Shown in pieces: positions 34,628-42,260 of a stretch of 64,000 nt of DNA (the stretch's first letter is position 1; each line of letters starts with the position of its first letter). Made by a program: the position numbers and the translations under genes. The notes under the pieces are model-generated. The model did not search any database and was not told the DNA's origin. It saw only the letters and a list, made by a program, of their open reading frames with translations. Source of the stretch: Patescibacteria group bacterium (GTDB lineage: Bacteria > Patescibacteriota > Minisyncoccia > Phycocordibacterales > UBA1006); NCBI GenBank assembly GCA_020428585.1, contig JAGQMP010000005.1:1-64000 (forward strand). The letters run 5' to 3'.

Positions 34628-36322
34628 TCATTTCTTGTTTTTCGCTGCCTTAATCAACCCCGTAAACAAAGGATGCGGGTCGAGGGGCCGTGCTTGCAGC
34701 TCCGGATGAAATTGAACGCCGACAAAGAACGGGTGGAGTTTCTGATCAAGCTCGACGATTTCGGTTAATACCCCATCAGGCGAGGTGCCTGATACATGGA
34801 AACCCTTCTCCTCGAACATCTTTTGGTATTCATTCCCGATTGTATTTAATTCATATCGGTGGCGGTGGCGTTCGCTGATTGCTGCCTTCTTGTATACCTT
34901 GCGGGCGAGGCTGCCGGGTTTCAAATTTGCGGTGTAAGATCCCAGACGCATCGATCCGCCGTAGTCACCTTGTTTCAATTTTTCTTTCTGTTCCGACAGG
35001 ATATCGATAACGGGATGATCGGTATCAGGATTCACCTCGGTCGTGTGGGCGCCTTTCAGTTTTAATACATTTCGCGCAAATTCCACCGATGCCATCTGCA
35101 TACCAAGGCAAATACCAAGGAACGGAATCTTGTTCATCCTGACATATTCGATAACCGCAAGTTTACCGTCGATGCCGGACGATCCAAACCCGCCCGGTAC
35201 AATAACGCCGCCGTAATTATGTAATCGTTTTAAGTTCTTCTTTTTTTCGGTACCTTCAAAATCTTGCGCCTGCAGCCAATCAATCTTAACACTGACACCT
35301 AGCTCGGCGCCCGAGAATTTCAACGCCTCGATCACCGATACATAAGCATCCGACAAGACAAAATCACCCGTGCCGAAATATTTACCGACGATGGCGATGC
35401 TGACCTCGCCTTGTGATTTCTTGGTTTTGTTCACAAAACGATTCCAGGCCTGGCGGTTTTTTATTCCTTTTTGGTTGCTGCGCGATTTTAGGGATAATTT
35501 ACGAAGAAGTTTTTGATCAAGGTTTTCTGATACAAAATGTTCAGGAAGGTCGTAAATGCTACTAAGGTTGGGCGCTGAAATAATATCCTCATCATGCAGC
35601 ATCGATGAAGTCGCAATTTTGCCGCGACGGCGATCATCCATAATACCAGGACTGCGACCGACAATAATGTCTGGGAAGATTCCAGATTCCTGTAGAGTTC
35701 TAACGGCCTGCTGGGTTGGTTTAGTCTTCATTTCCCCTAGGGTGCCAGGTACTGGCAGGTACGACACGAGGACAAAGGCAACATCCTGTGGCGACTGGCG
35801 TTTCATCATGCGGGCCGCCTCGAGGAAGAGGATATTTTCATACTCGCCCACGGTACCGCCAATTTCGACGACGGTGATCTCGGCGTCTTCCTTGTCGGCT
35901 GACCGTTGTATCTGGTCGATCACGGCCAAGGGAACGTGTGGCACAACCGATACTGTTTTACCTCCGTAACCAAGCGAACGTTCACGGTTAATGACAGTTT
36001 GATAAATCGATCCTGTTGTCATATACGAATCACGGGTTAAGGATCGATTTAAAAATCGTTCGTAGTTTCCCATATCCTGATCAGTTTCATAGCCGTCTTC
36101 CAATACAAAGGTCTCACCGTGTTCGGTTGGGTTCATAGTACCAGCGTCGACGTTCACATAAGGGTCGATCTTTACCGCCGATACCTCATAACCAGCGAAT
36201 TGCAGAATCTTACCAATCGATGATGCGGTGATACCCTTCCCCACGCCACTCATCACGCCACCTACGACAAAGATGTATTTTCTCGTCTTCTTTTTTTGTG
36301 TTTTCTTTTTCATAGGTCTCAT
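34628..36322 (-). CDS. pyrG: CTP synthase
   Basis: Converts UTP to CTP using ATP and glutamine. The synthetase domain has the P-loop FVVGGVMSGVGKGI and DPYVNVDAGTM; the glutamine amidotransferase domain has the nucleophilic cysteine in LGICLGMQ and the C-terminal VQFHPE catalytic His-Glu. The basic N-terminus MRPMKKKTQKKKTRK is slightly extended; ATG 36313 is an alternative start. Length 564 compared with about 545. A leader of about 115 bases with an attenuator-like hairpin precedes it. Confidence 0.97.
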   Translation of the reverse strand: MRPMKKKTQKKKTRKYIFVVGGVMSGVGKGITASSIGKILQFAGYEVSAVKIDPYVNVDAGTMNPTEHGETFVLEDGYETDQDMGNYERFLNRSLTRDSYMTTGSIYQTVINRERSLGYGGKTVSVVPHVPLAVIDQIQRSADKEDAEITVVEIGGTVGEYENILFLEAARMMKRQSPQDVAFVLVSYLPVPGTLGEMKTKPTQQAVRTLQESGIFPDIIVGRSPGIMDDRRRGKIATSSMLHDEDIISAPNLSSIYDLPEHFVSENLDQKLLRKLSLKSRSNQKGIKNRQAWNRFVNKTKKSQGEVSIAIVGKYFGTGDFVLSDAYVSVIEALKFSGAELGVSVKIDWLQAQDFEGTEKKKNLKRLHNYGGVIVPGGFGSSGIDGKLAVIEYVRMNKIPFLGICLGMQMASVEFARNVLKLKGAHTTEVNPDTDHPVIDILSEQKEKLKQGDYGGSMRLGSYTANLKPGSLARKVYKKAAISERHRHRYELNTIGNEYQKMFEEKGFHVSGTSPDGVLTEIVELDQKLHPFFVGVQFHPELQARPLDPHPLFTGLIKAAKNKK

Positions 36323-36448
36323 GTTCCTGGATCCCCGCCTGCGCGAGGATGACCAAAGTGTTCCAAAAGAAAACCGAGGTCGTGAAAAACCTCGGTTTAA
36401 TCGTTAACTGATCGTATTGTCAGTTGTTCTCTCATAAAAATCATTATA
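36323..36448 (-). promoter_or_regulatory. pyrG promoter and leader with attenuator-like hairpin
   Basis: TATAAT is at 36443-36448 on the minus strand; RNA would begin near 36436. The leader can form AACTGA/TCAGTT and then a 10-bp stem AAACCGAGGT/ACCTCGGTTT (36371-36398) followed by TCTTTTGG, resembling an intrinsic terminator. In Bacillus pyrG is regulated by a leader terminator sensing CTP; the same here is inference. Just before the gene is GGATCCCCGCCTGCGCGAGG (near 36328-36350), which looks like a palindromic repeat element. Confidence 0.5.
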
Positions 36449-36459
36449 ACAAAAAATAA

Positions 36460-36481
36460 AAAGCACACCAAATGGGTGCTA
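36460..36481 (-). terminator. Terminator of the stomatin-like gene
   Basis: On the minus strand AGCACCCA-TTT-GGTGTGCT with one mismatch, then TTTTTATTTTTT; it overlaps the TAG stop at 36479-36481. Confidence 0.65.
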
Positions 36482-37225
36482 TTTCTGTAAATGATCCTTA
36501 ATTCCCTTCACCGCTTCGAGAACTTCAATTGGCAGCATCCAGATCGTCGTGTTTGATTGGTCTGACGAGAGGTCATTCACCGCCTGGAGGGTTCGCAAAT
36601 GCATTGCCCCTGGGGTCGAATTCAAGGTTCGGGCGGCCTCGGCGAGGTTTGATGCCGCCTCGCGATCACCCTGGGCCTTGATGATAACGGCACGTTTTTC
36701 ACGTTCGGCTTCAGCTTCTTTTGAGATCGTCCTCTTGAGATCATCCGGAATAATGACATCTTTGAGTTCAAGAAGTTCAACATCAATACCCCAAGGATCG
36801 GTTTTCAGGTCGAGGTCGACCTTGATCATCTCGGCAATCTCGTTTCGTTTCTGAAGGAGCTCGTCAAGCGTTCGTTCACCCACCGCGTTACGCATCGTCG
36901 TTTGGGCTAATTGGGACACTGCGTAGCGGAAATCTTCAACTTCGATGATTGATTTCGGAGCGTCTTTGATTTTGTAGTACACGACCGCGTTAATCTGGAC
37001 GGGAATGTTATCGCGGGTGATGACTTCCTGGTTCGGAACATCAACGGTCTTGGTCCTGATGTCGACCTTGTACAGTTTTTGAACAATCGGGATAATCGGT
37101 CGCCAGCCTGGCATCCTGGTTCCAGTAAACCGTCCGAGAGTAAAGACCACGCCACGCTGATACTGGTTAATCTGCTTGATAATCGAGAAAAACAGGATGA
37201 TACCTGCGATGATGATGTACCACAT
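36479..37225 (-). CDS. SPFH/band-7 protein (slipin/stomatin-like)
   Basis: A 248-residue membrane protein: one N-terminal helix (residues 1-17, MWYIIIAGIILFFSII) and an SPFH domain (YQRGVVFTLGRFTG, PGWRPIIPIVQKLYKVDIRT, VITRDNIPVQINAVVYYKI, AQTTMRNAVGERTLDELL). The end is a coiled coil (KEAEAEREKRAVIIKAQGDREAA). Slipins oligomerise in the membrane and commonly pair with an NfeD protease gene; none is adjacent. ATG 37225 follows TACTAT by 8 bases. The gene is divergent from rel. Confidence 0.9.
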   Translation of the reverse strand: MWYIIIAGIILFFSIIKQINQYQRGVVFTLGRFTGTRMPGWRPIIPIVQKLYKVDIRTKTVDVPNQEVITRDNIPVQINAVVYYKIKDAPKSIIEVEDFRYAVSQLAQTTMRNAVGERTLDELLQKRNEIAEMIKVDLDLKTDPWGIDVELLELKDVIIPDDLKRTISKEAEAEREKRAVIIKAQGDREAASNLAEAARTLNSTPGAMHLRTLQAVNDLSSDQSNTTIWMLPIEVLEAVKGIKDHLQK

Positions 37226-37266
37226 ATACGCATATAGTAGCACGTTTTTCTTTACCCTGCCTGGTG

Positions 37267-37279
37267 TATACTTGGTAGC
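37267..37279 (+). promoter_or_regulatory. -10 element of rel, leaderless start
   Basis: TATACT at 37267-37272, 7 bases, ATG at 37280. The divergent slipin gene has TACTAT (37234-37239 on the minus strand) 8 bases before its ATG. Confidence 0.6.
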
Positions 37280-38737
37280 ATGACGACTGACTTAAGTGGG
37301 ATCTACGACCTGATGCGGACCAAGCCAAACCGTTGGGAGAAGAACCTCCTTGAAAAAGCTTACCAGGTAGCCAAAGACGCACACGAACCGCAAAAACGAT
37401 CATCTGGTGAACCATATTTTAATCATGTGTTTGCAACCGCTCGAAACCTAGCTGAATTCGGTCTTGACGCTACCACCATTGCGGCGGGATTTTTACACGA
37501 TGTTATCGAAGACACGCCCGTAACCGAAGAAGAGATCAAGGAACAGTTTGGAGACGAAATCGTGTTTTTGGTGAATGGAGTCACCAAATTGGGAAAGCTC
37601 AAGTACCGCGGCCGCGAACGTCACGTTGAATCCCTGCGTAAATTCTTTATTGCAACGGCCGAAGATTTTCGCGTGGTGATCATTAAACTAGCGGATCGCC
37701 TGCACAACGTACAGACCCTTGAATTCGTAAAACCAGAGAAACGAAAGCGTATTGCATTGGAAACGATCGAGATCTACGCTCCCCTTGCCTATCGTTTGGG
37801 AATGGGACGTCTGGTTGGAGAATTACAGGATGCGTCCTTCCCCTTTGCCTATCCTGACGAGTATGAAATGGTCGCGAGCCTCTTAAGACAAAAGAAAAAA
37901 CTGAATGAAAAATACCTCGAGAAGGTCTGGCGTAACCTCAAGACCGAAATGGCGAAACATGGGATCAAAGACATCACGACCCACCAACGGGTAAAGGGTC
38001 GCTATAGTTTATGGAAAAAACTACAGCGTAAAAACATGGATATCGAACAAATATACGATATTGTGGCTCTGCGCGTGATTGTACCGACGGTGGATGATTG
38101 TTATCGCGTCCTCGGAATTATCCATTCGACCTGGCGACCTTTGCCTGGCCGTATCAAAGACTACATCGCCCTCCCAAAGGTGAACGGATATCAGTCCCTT
38201 CACACCACTATCTTTACTGGCGACGGTGGTATTGCCGAGATTCAAATTAGAACCCCTGAAATGCATGAATTTGCCGAGTACGGTTTCGCAGCTCACCACG
38301 TGTACAAGAGTCGTGGTTCAACGGTCGCCGATAAACATTCCTTATCATGGTTATCAGAATTAAAAAATCTACAAGAAGACAGCGATCAGAAAAAAGACTT
38401 TTTGAAGGAATTAAAGACCGACCTCTTTAGCGATCGTATTTTCGTCTTTACCCCACAGGGGGACGTCCTTGACCTGCCCGAGGGCGCATCAGCGATCGAC
38501 TTTGCCTACACCATCCACAGCGAGATTGGTAATGCGGCCCAAGCAGCCACCATCAATGGTAAAAATGCGGCCTTGAAAACAGTTCTCCATAGTGGCGACA
38601 TCGTAGAAATTCAAACCAATAAAAAAGGTACCCCGTCGAGCAAGTGGCTAGGCTACGTCAAGACCGGTATCGCCAAGAAACACATTGAACGATATCTGAA
38701 AGAACATAGTTTGTGGAATAAATTCTTTAATAAATAA
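37280..38737 (+). CDS. rel: Bifunctional (p)ppGpp synthetase/hydrolase, short form
   Basis: Stringent-response enzyme. The HD hydrolase site is intact (H49, H73-D74, and LADRLHN); the synthetase domain has KGRYSLWKKLQRKN, YDIVALRVIVP and PKVNGYQSLHTT; a TGS domain follows (DRIFVFTPQGDVLDLPEGA...DFAYTIHSEIG). The protein stops about 20 residues after TGS at 485 residues, so the helical, zinc-finger/CC and ACT/RRM domains that sense ribosomes in long Rel proteins (about 740 residues) are missing. Both activities should be present, with regulation reduced to the catalytic core and TGS. Confidence 0.93.
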   Translation: MTTDLSGIYDLMRTKPNRWEKNLLEKAYQVAKDAHEPQKRSSGEPYFNHVFATARNLAEFGLDATTIAAGFLHDVIEDTPVTEEEIKEQFGDEIVFLVNGVTKLGKLKYRGRERHVESLRKFFIATAEDFRVVIIKLADRLHNVQTLEFVKPEKRKRIALETIEIYAPLAYRLGMGRLVGELQDASFPFAYPDEYEMVASLLRQKKKLNEKYLEKVWRNLKTEMAKHGIKDITTHQRVKGRYSLWKKLQRKNMDIEQIYDIVALRVIVPTVDDCYRVLGIIHSTWRPLPGRIKDYIALPKVNGYQSLHTTIFTGDGGIAEIQIRTPEMHEFAEYGFAAHHVYKSRGSTVADKHSLSWLSELKNLQEDSDQKKDFLKELKTDLFSDRIFVFTPQGDVLDLPEGASAIDFAYTIHSEIGNAAQAATINGKNAALKTVLHSGDIVEIQTNKKGTPSSKWLGYVKTGIAKKHIERYLKEHSLWNKFFNK

Positions 38738-38760
38738 AACACCCTTGTGGTGTTTTATTT
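38735..38760 (+). terminator. Bidirectional terminator after rel
   Basis: TAAAACACC and GGTGTTTTA around CTTGT, with AT-rich tails on both sides. Confidence 0.82.
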
Positions 38761-39390
38761 TAAGAAATATTTTGTATAACCCATATCGACAAGTTTTTGC
38801 CAGGCATCGAGCACCTCATCAGGAACATCTTGTTCTATCTGAAAACCAAGTTTTGGATACTCAACAATTCTCTGGAGATCGCCGACCATCAGATTAGTAA
38901 ACTTTTCTTTAAAAGATCTATCTTGAGAATAATCTTCATAGGAAATAGCCGGCGAAGTAACGAAAATTCTGGGCTCAGGCCATTGCTTTTTAAAGGTTGC
39001 ATAGGTTCGACGCTCCATATAAGGCTTTTGAACAAGAATAAAAGAATTGAAATCAAAATTGAGATTTTTTAACAACTCTTTGGTAAAGGTAATATTTTCA
39101 CCTGTATTCGAGGCTTTCTTCTCTAAAATAATTTTGTCCTCTGGGACACCTTTTCTGACTAAAATATCCCTAAATTTTTCAGCTTCACTTAAATCAAAAT
39201 CCTTAATTTTACCAACCCCGCCAGAACAAATTACATACGGCGCAAATCCCTGATGATAAAGTTCTGCAGCTCTTTTTGGTGTACGCAAATCGGTAGATCC
39301 TAATGCAAAAATCGCATCCACTTTCTCTAATTTATGATGTAATAACATATAGTCCCAAATAATTTTTGCGTAGTGATCTACATCCTTCAT
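38755..39390 (-). CDS. YdcF-like protein (DUF218)
   Basis: A 211-residue alpha/beta protein with the DUF218 pattern: DAIFALGSTD, then YVICSGG, the helix with AEKFRDILVRKGVPEDKIILE, and SNTGENITFTKELL. YdcF-like domains bind nucleotide-type ligands; the best-known branch (SanA/YdcF) is linked to envelope integrity. No membrane helix is present here. TATACT lies 6 bases before the ATG at 39390, which rules out a long upstream extension overlapping parB. Confidence 0.82.
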   Translation of the reverse strand: MKDVDHYAKIIWDYMLLHHKLEKVDAIFALGSTDLRTPKRAAELYHQGFAPYVICSGGVGKIKDFDLSEAEKFRDILVRKGVPEDKIILEKKASNTGENITFTKELLKNLNFDFNSFILVQKPYMERRTYATFKKQWPEPRIFVTSPAISYEDYSQDRSFKEKFTNLMVGDLQRIVEYPKLGFQIEQDVPDEVLDAWQKLVDMGYTKYFLK

Positions 39391-39425
39391 GATCTTAGTA
39401 TAACAAAAACCAGCCAAAGCTGATT

Positions 39426-40757
39426 TTATCCAAACAATCGCCCAAAGATTCCCTTCCTTTCTGGCGGCCGACCGTAATGAACATTTTGCGGTGGATACTG
39501 ACGACGAGGATCTGGTTGGTAGTAAGGTACATCTTGCCGAACTTGGTTTTGATAACCAGGTTGCGGGTAGGTTGGTTCGGGGCGTGGCGGCTCTTGCTTC
39601 GCCGGTTCGTCCTCTGGAATCACCCATTCGTCAGACGCAGAGTCGTTTTCATGACGCATCTCTTCTTTCTCGTATTCTGGCCCTGAATTAGGTTCGTTAT
39701 CGTCCCGTATGTCAGACAGGTTGGGATCAGGTTGGATTTCAGGAACTCTGACATCTTCTTTAACTTCTTCGAAGATTTCGATATCTTCAATCACCTCTTC
39801 GGCCCGAGGTTCAGGATCATATGAATCTTCTTCTTGCGGTGCCTTGGCGACAAGTGGTGTGGTCGAGGTGATGACCTCGCTCGCGCTTGGTCTTCCTTTC
39901 AGGTAGGAATCCATCATACTGTTCTCGCGTTCAACCTTTTGCATCGAGGCTAAAATGGTCTCGAGGTCTTTGATCGTAAAGTAATCAATGGTGATTTGCC
40001 CTCCGTTTTCTTTGGGTTCGATGTGAACCCGAGTGCCAAGGTTCTCGGACAGTTGTTTCTCGTAATTACGAATCGCGGGATCCACGACGAACTCTTTTTT
40101 ACGGACGCGGTCTTGGGCGATTTTACGCGCGACCTTTTCAGCATCACGAACCGATAACTTTTTGACCATGATCTCTTTGTACAAGGTATTTTGCTCGTCA
40201 GGACGATCAGTCAACATGAGAAGCGGCCTCGTGTGGCCTTCGGTAATACGTCCGTCCATGAGGCCTCTTTTGATATCGTCGGGCAGGGACAGGAGGCGTA
40301 GCGTGTTTGATACGTAGACACGGCTCTTTCCCATTCTCTTTCCAATTTCAACATGGGTGAGGCCGAACTCTTTGTAGAGTTGTTCAAAGGCGAGTGCACG
40401 GTCAATCGGATTGAGGTCTTCACGTTGAAGGTTTTCAATGATAGCGAGTTCCAGCTTTACCTTGTCGTCAGTTTCGCGCCTGATGATGACGGGTACCTGG
40501 GCGAGGCCAGCAATTTTTGACGCGCGCAATCGTCGTTCTCCGGCGATCAATTCATAACTGACGTCCATACCGTTACCGTCGGGTCGTAATTCTTCTTTTC
40601 GGGTCACGACGAGTGGTTGCAAGACGCCATACTGACGAATTGAATCAGCGAGGTCTTCTAGGGCCTTTGGTTCAAAGTCACGACGCGGTTGGAAGGGGTT
40701 TGGGTTTACCTTTTCGGTCTCGACCCAAAAGATTGAGTTGTTTTGATACTCTGACAT
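39426..40757 (-). CDS. parB: Chromosome partitioning protein ParB
   Basis: Centromere-binding CTPase. The N-terminal domain has NPFQPRRDFEPKALEDLADS, the GERRLRA box at 73-79 and ENLQREDLNPIDRA; a helix-turn-helix follows (THVEIGKRMGKSRVYVSNTLRLLSLP). After about residue 250 a dimerisation-like region and then about 150 acidic, proline-rich disordered residues follow. The last residues, ERKGIFGRLFG, look like the amphipathic membrane-binding tail of MinD. A disordered extension with such a tail is unlike standard ParB. No parA is next to it. Confidence 0.92.
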   Translation of the reverse strand: MSEYQNNSIFWVETEKVNPNPFQPRRDFEPKALEDLADSIRQYGVLQPLVVTRKEELRPDGNGMDVSYELIAGERRLRASKIAGLAQVPVIIRRETDDKVKLELAIIENLQREDLNPIDRALAFEQLYKEFGLTHVEIGKRMGKSRVYVSNTLRLLSLPDDIKRGLMDGRITEGHTRPLLMLTDRPDEQNTLYKEIMVKKLSVRDAEKVARKIAQDRVRKKEFVVDPAIRNYEKQLSENLGTRVHIEPKENGGQITIDYFTIKDLETILASMQKVERENSMMDSYLKGRPSASEVITSTTPLVAKAPQEEDSYDPEPRAEEVIEDIEIFEEVKEDVRVPEIQPDPNLSDIRDDNEPNSGPEYEKEEMRHENDSASDEWVIPEDEPAKQEPPRPEPTYPQPGYQNQVRQDVPYYQPDPRRQYPPQNVHYGRPPERKGIFGRLFG

Positions 40758-40827
40758 GGTAAAAAACTACGTGAATTATGAGGTTATTGTACCATAATAG
40801 AAGGTGGCATGAAAAAGATTAGATTCC

Positions 40828-40856
40828 TTGCCGATGCGCAGCCTTTTTAGTAGTAT
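40828..40856 (+). promoter_or_regulatory. Promoter of tRNA-Leu
   Basis: TTGCCG at 40828-40833, 17 bases, TAGTAT at 40851-40856; RNA would start near 40863, 25 bases before the tRNA. Confidence 0.6.
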
Positions 40857-40887
40857 CAACCTGTTGCCAAAGAAATGATTGGCATGA

Positions 40888-40969
40888 GCCGGAGTGGCGG
40901 AATTGGTAGACGCGTGCGACTCAAAATCGCATGTCTTCGGGCGTGTGGGTTCAAGTCCCACCTCCGGCA
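40888..40969 (+). tRNA. tRNA-Leu (anticodon CAA)
   Basis: Acceptor GCCGGAG/CTCCGGC with discriminator A; D stem GCG/CGC with loop GAATTGGTAGA; anticodon stem TGCGA/TCGCA with loop CTCAAAA, so anticodon CAA; a long variable arm TGTCTTCGGGC typical of tRNA-Leu; T arm GTGGG-TTCAAGT-CCCAC. The CCA end is not encoded (CACAAA follows), so a CCA-adding enzyme is required. Confidence 0.97.
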
Positions 40970-40970
40970 C

Positions 40971-41001
40971 AAAAATCTCTTTAATTAAAAGGAGATTTTT
41001 T
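40971..41001 (+). terminator. Terminator after tRNA-Leu
   Basis: AAAAATCTC and GAGATTTTTT enclose an AT-rich loop. Confidence 0.75.
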
Positions 41002-41009
41002 GACGGAGA

Positions 41010-41155
41010 AAAATGTCCCTGCGGACATTTTGTGTGGGACTTGAAAAGCGCAGGTATATGTTTGTTTGAATCCACCGAAGGTGGATGAAAGGCAAACATA
41101 CCGAGCTGGGGTCGCGAAAAATTTCCGTCAGGAAATTTATTTGTGACCAAGTCCC
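41010..41155 (+). ncRNA. Multi-hairpin non-coding region after tRNA-Leu
   Basis: Four consistent stems: AAAATGTCC/GGACATTTT (41010-41031); an outer closing stem GGGACTTG 41036-41043 with CAAGTCCC 41148-41155; inside it a long bulged hairpin GGTA-TGTTTG/CAAACA-TACC topped by ATCCACC/GGTGGAT; and GGTC/GACC with AAATTTCC/GGAAATTT. The loop CCTGC of the first hairpin can pair with GCAGG at 41050-41054. GTGGGACTTGAA at 41034-41045 is the exact complement of the tRNA T arm 40950-40961. No open frame of note. Could be an RNA, a mobile palindromic element or a cruciform site. Confidence 0.5.
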
Positions 41156-41186
41156 TGTCTTGAATTACTGATATAATGAAGAAGGT

Positions 41187-41657
41187 ATGTACTCCCTTAG
41201 ATTAGTTAAAAAAGATGATCTCGAAACACTGTCAAAAATCTTCTCAGATTCTTTTACGAATATATCTCCTGATAAACCATGGGAACAAAAATATGCTCTC
41301 GAATATCTAAAATATTGGTTTGAAAAACAACCAGATATGTTCCTCTGTGCTTGTGATGATAATGATAATCTAGTCGGGGCCATTGCGACCAACATAAAAC
41401 CTTGGAGGACGGGAATGCGTTGTACCGATGGGGTCGTCTTTGTCGATATTAATTTTCAAAAGAGAGGAATCGCCACTCTATTACTTAAAGAGATTATCAG
41501 CAAGGCAAAGGATAAATACGGGGTCGAAATATTCGAAGCTATCACTTTTTCTGAGAAAGAATTTCCTTTGACCTGGTATGAAAAAATAGGCTTATCAGTG
41601 GACAAGGGTGCTGTCGTGATTAAGGGAAACTGTAAAGATCTTCTAGAAAAACTTTAG
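41187..41657 (+). CDS. GNAT-family acetyltransferase
   Basis: A 156-residue protein with GNAT layout: N-terminal LRLVKKDDLETLSKIF, central NLVGAIATN strand, acetyl-CoA loop FQKRGIATLL (Q-x-x-G-x-A) and the late YEKIGL motif. The substrate cannot be told. AT-rich. TG-A-TATAAT (TATAAT at 41172-41177) is 9 bases before ATG, and GAAGAAGG just before the ATG could also serve as a ribosome site. Confidence 0.85.
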   Translation: MYSLRLVKKDDLETLSKIFSDSFTNISPDKPWEQKYALEYLKYWFEKQPDMFLCACDDNDNLVGAIATNIKPWRTGMRCTDGVVFVDINFQKRGIATLLLKEIISKAKDKYGVEIFEAITFSEKEFPLTWYEKIGLSVDKGAVVIKGNCKDLLEKL

Positions 41658-41698
41658 AAATAATATTTAGTCCCTTCCCTTTTCCCCTCAGAGAGGAG

Positions 41699-41756
41699 TA
41701 TACTGATACCTAGTAGCCTCTTTGCTACGATTGTTAGGCATTTAATCTTACAAACT
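41699..41756 (+). promoter_or_regulatory. Promoter and short leader of the DUF5684 gene
   Basis: TATACT at 41699-41704; the leader of about 45 bases contains a GTAGC/GCTAC hairpin. No clear -35. Confidence 0.4.
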
Positions 41757-42230
41757 ATGTACGAAACAGAATTCTCGGGTGGTATCGCTATCCTCTATTT
41801 GGTTGTCATCGTCGTTACGATCGCTGGCATGTGGCGCGTGTTCCAAAAAGCAGGCCGCAAAGGATGGGAGGCGATCATCCCCATCTATAACCTCTTTATT
41901 ATTCAAAAAATCATCGGCAAGCCGTGGTACTGGGTGATCCTCATGATGATTCCTTACATTGGCATTATCTGGACCATTTGGTCAACCAACCTCATGTCAA
42001 AGTCATTCGGCAAGAGTGAAGGCTTTACGATCGGTATGATCATCCTGCCGTTTATCTTTTATCCGATCCTTGGTTTTGGTAAGGCACAGTACCAAGGAGC
42101 GATGGGATCAAAAGATATGGATATGGATCCTTCGACAAACTCAGGACAAGGAATGGCGGAAAACTCATCATGGCCGAGCGATGATAACGCTGATATGAAT
42201 GACCGTAGGGACGAAATCGATAATGGGTAA
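41757..42230 (+). CDS. DUF5684 membrane protein
   Basis: A 157-residue protein with three membrane segments (about 10-26, 55-75 and 90-108). The stretch VFQKAGRKGWEAIIPIYNLF with IGKPWYW is the DUF5684 signature, common in Patescibacteria and often near signal peptidase-like genes; function unknown. The cytoplasmic C-terminal tail is acidic and contains DPSTNSGQ, encoded by CCTTCGACAAACTCAGGACA, which looks like a short mobile repeat inserted into the coding sequence. Confidence 0.85.
   Translation: MYETEFSGGIAILYLVVIVVTIAGMWRVFQKAGRKGWEAIIPIYNLFIIQKIIGKPWYWVILMMIPYIGIIWTIWSTNLMSKSFGKSEGFTIGMIILPFIFYPILGFGKAQYQGAMGSKDMDMDPSTNSGQGMAENSSWPSDDNADMNDRRDEIDNG
42125..42149 (+). repeat. Short repeat unit inside a coding sequence
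   Basis: CCTTCGACAAACTCAGGACA flanked by inverted TCCTT/AAGGA, encoding PSTNSGQ. From memory, close variants of this sequence appear inside genes of many bacteria, giving PSTSSGQ-type insertions. Confidence 0.5.
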
Positions 42231-42260
42231 GAAAAAAGCAGCCTGGGTGGCTGCTTTATT
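42229..42260 (+). terminator. Bidirectional terminator
   Basis: AAAAAAGCAGCC and GGCTGCTTTATTTT around TGGGT; overlaps the 3' end of the convergent gene. Confidence 0.82.

Noticed and set aside
39391..39627. A possible 79-residue N-terminal extension of the DUF218 protein
   Set aside because: It overlaps the end of parB, has arginine- and serine-rich shadow composition, and a -10 element lies 6 bases before the internal ATG at 39390.
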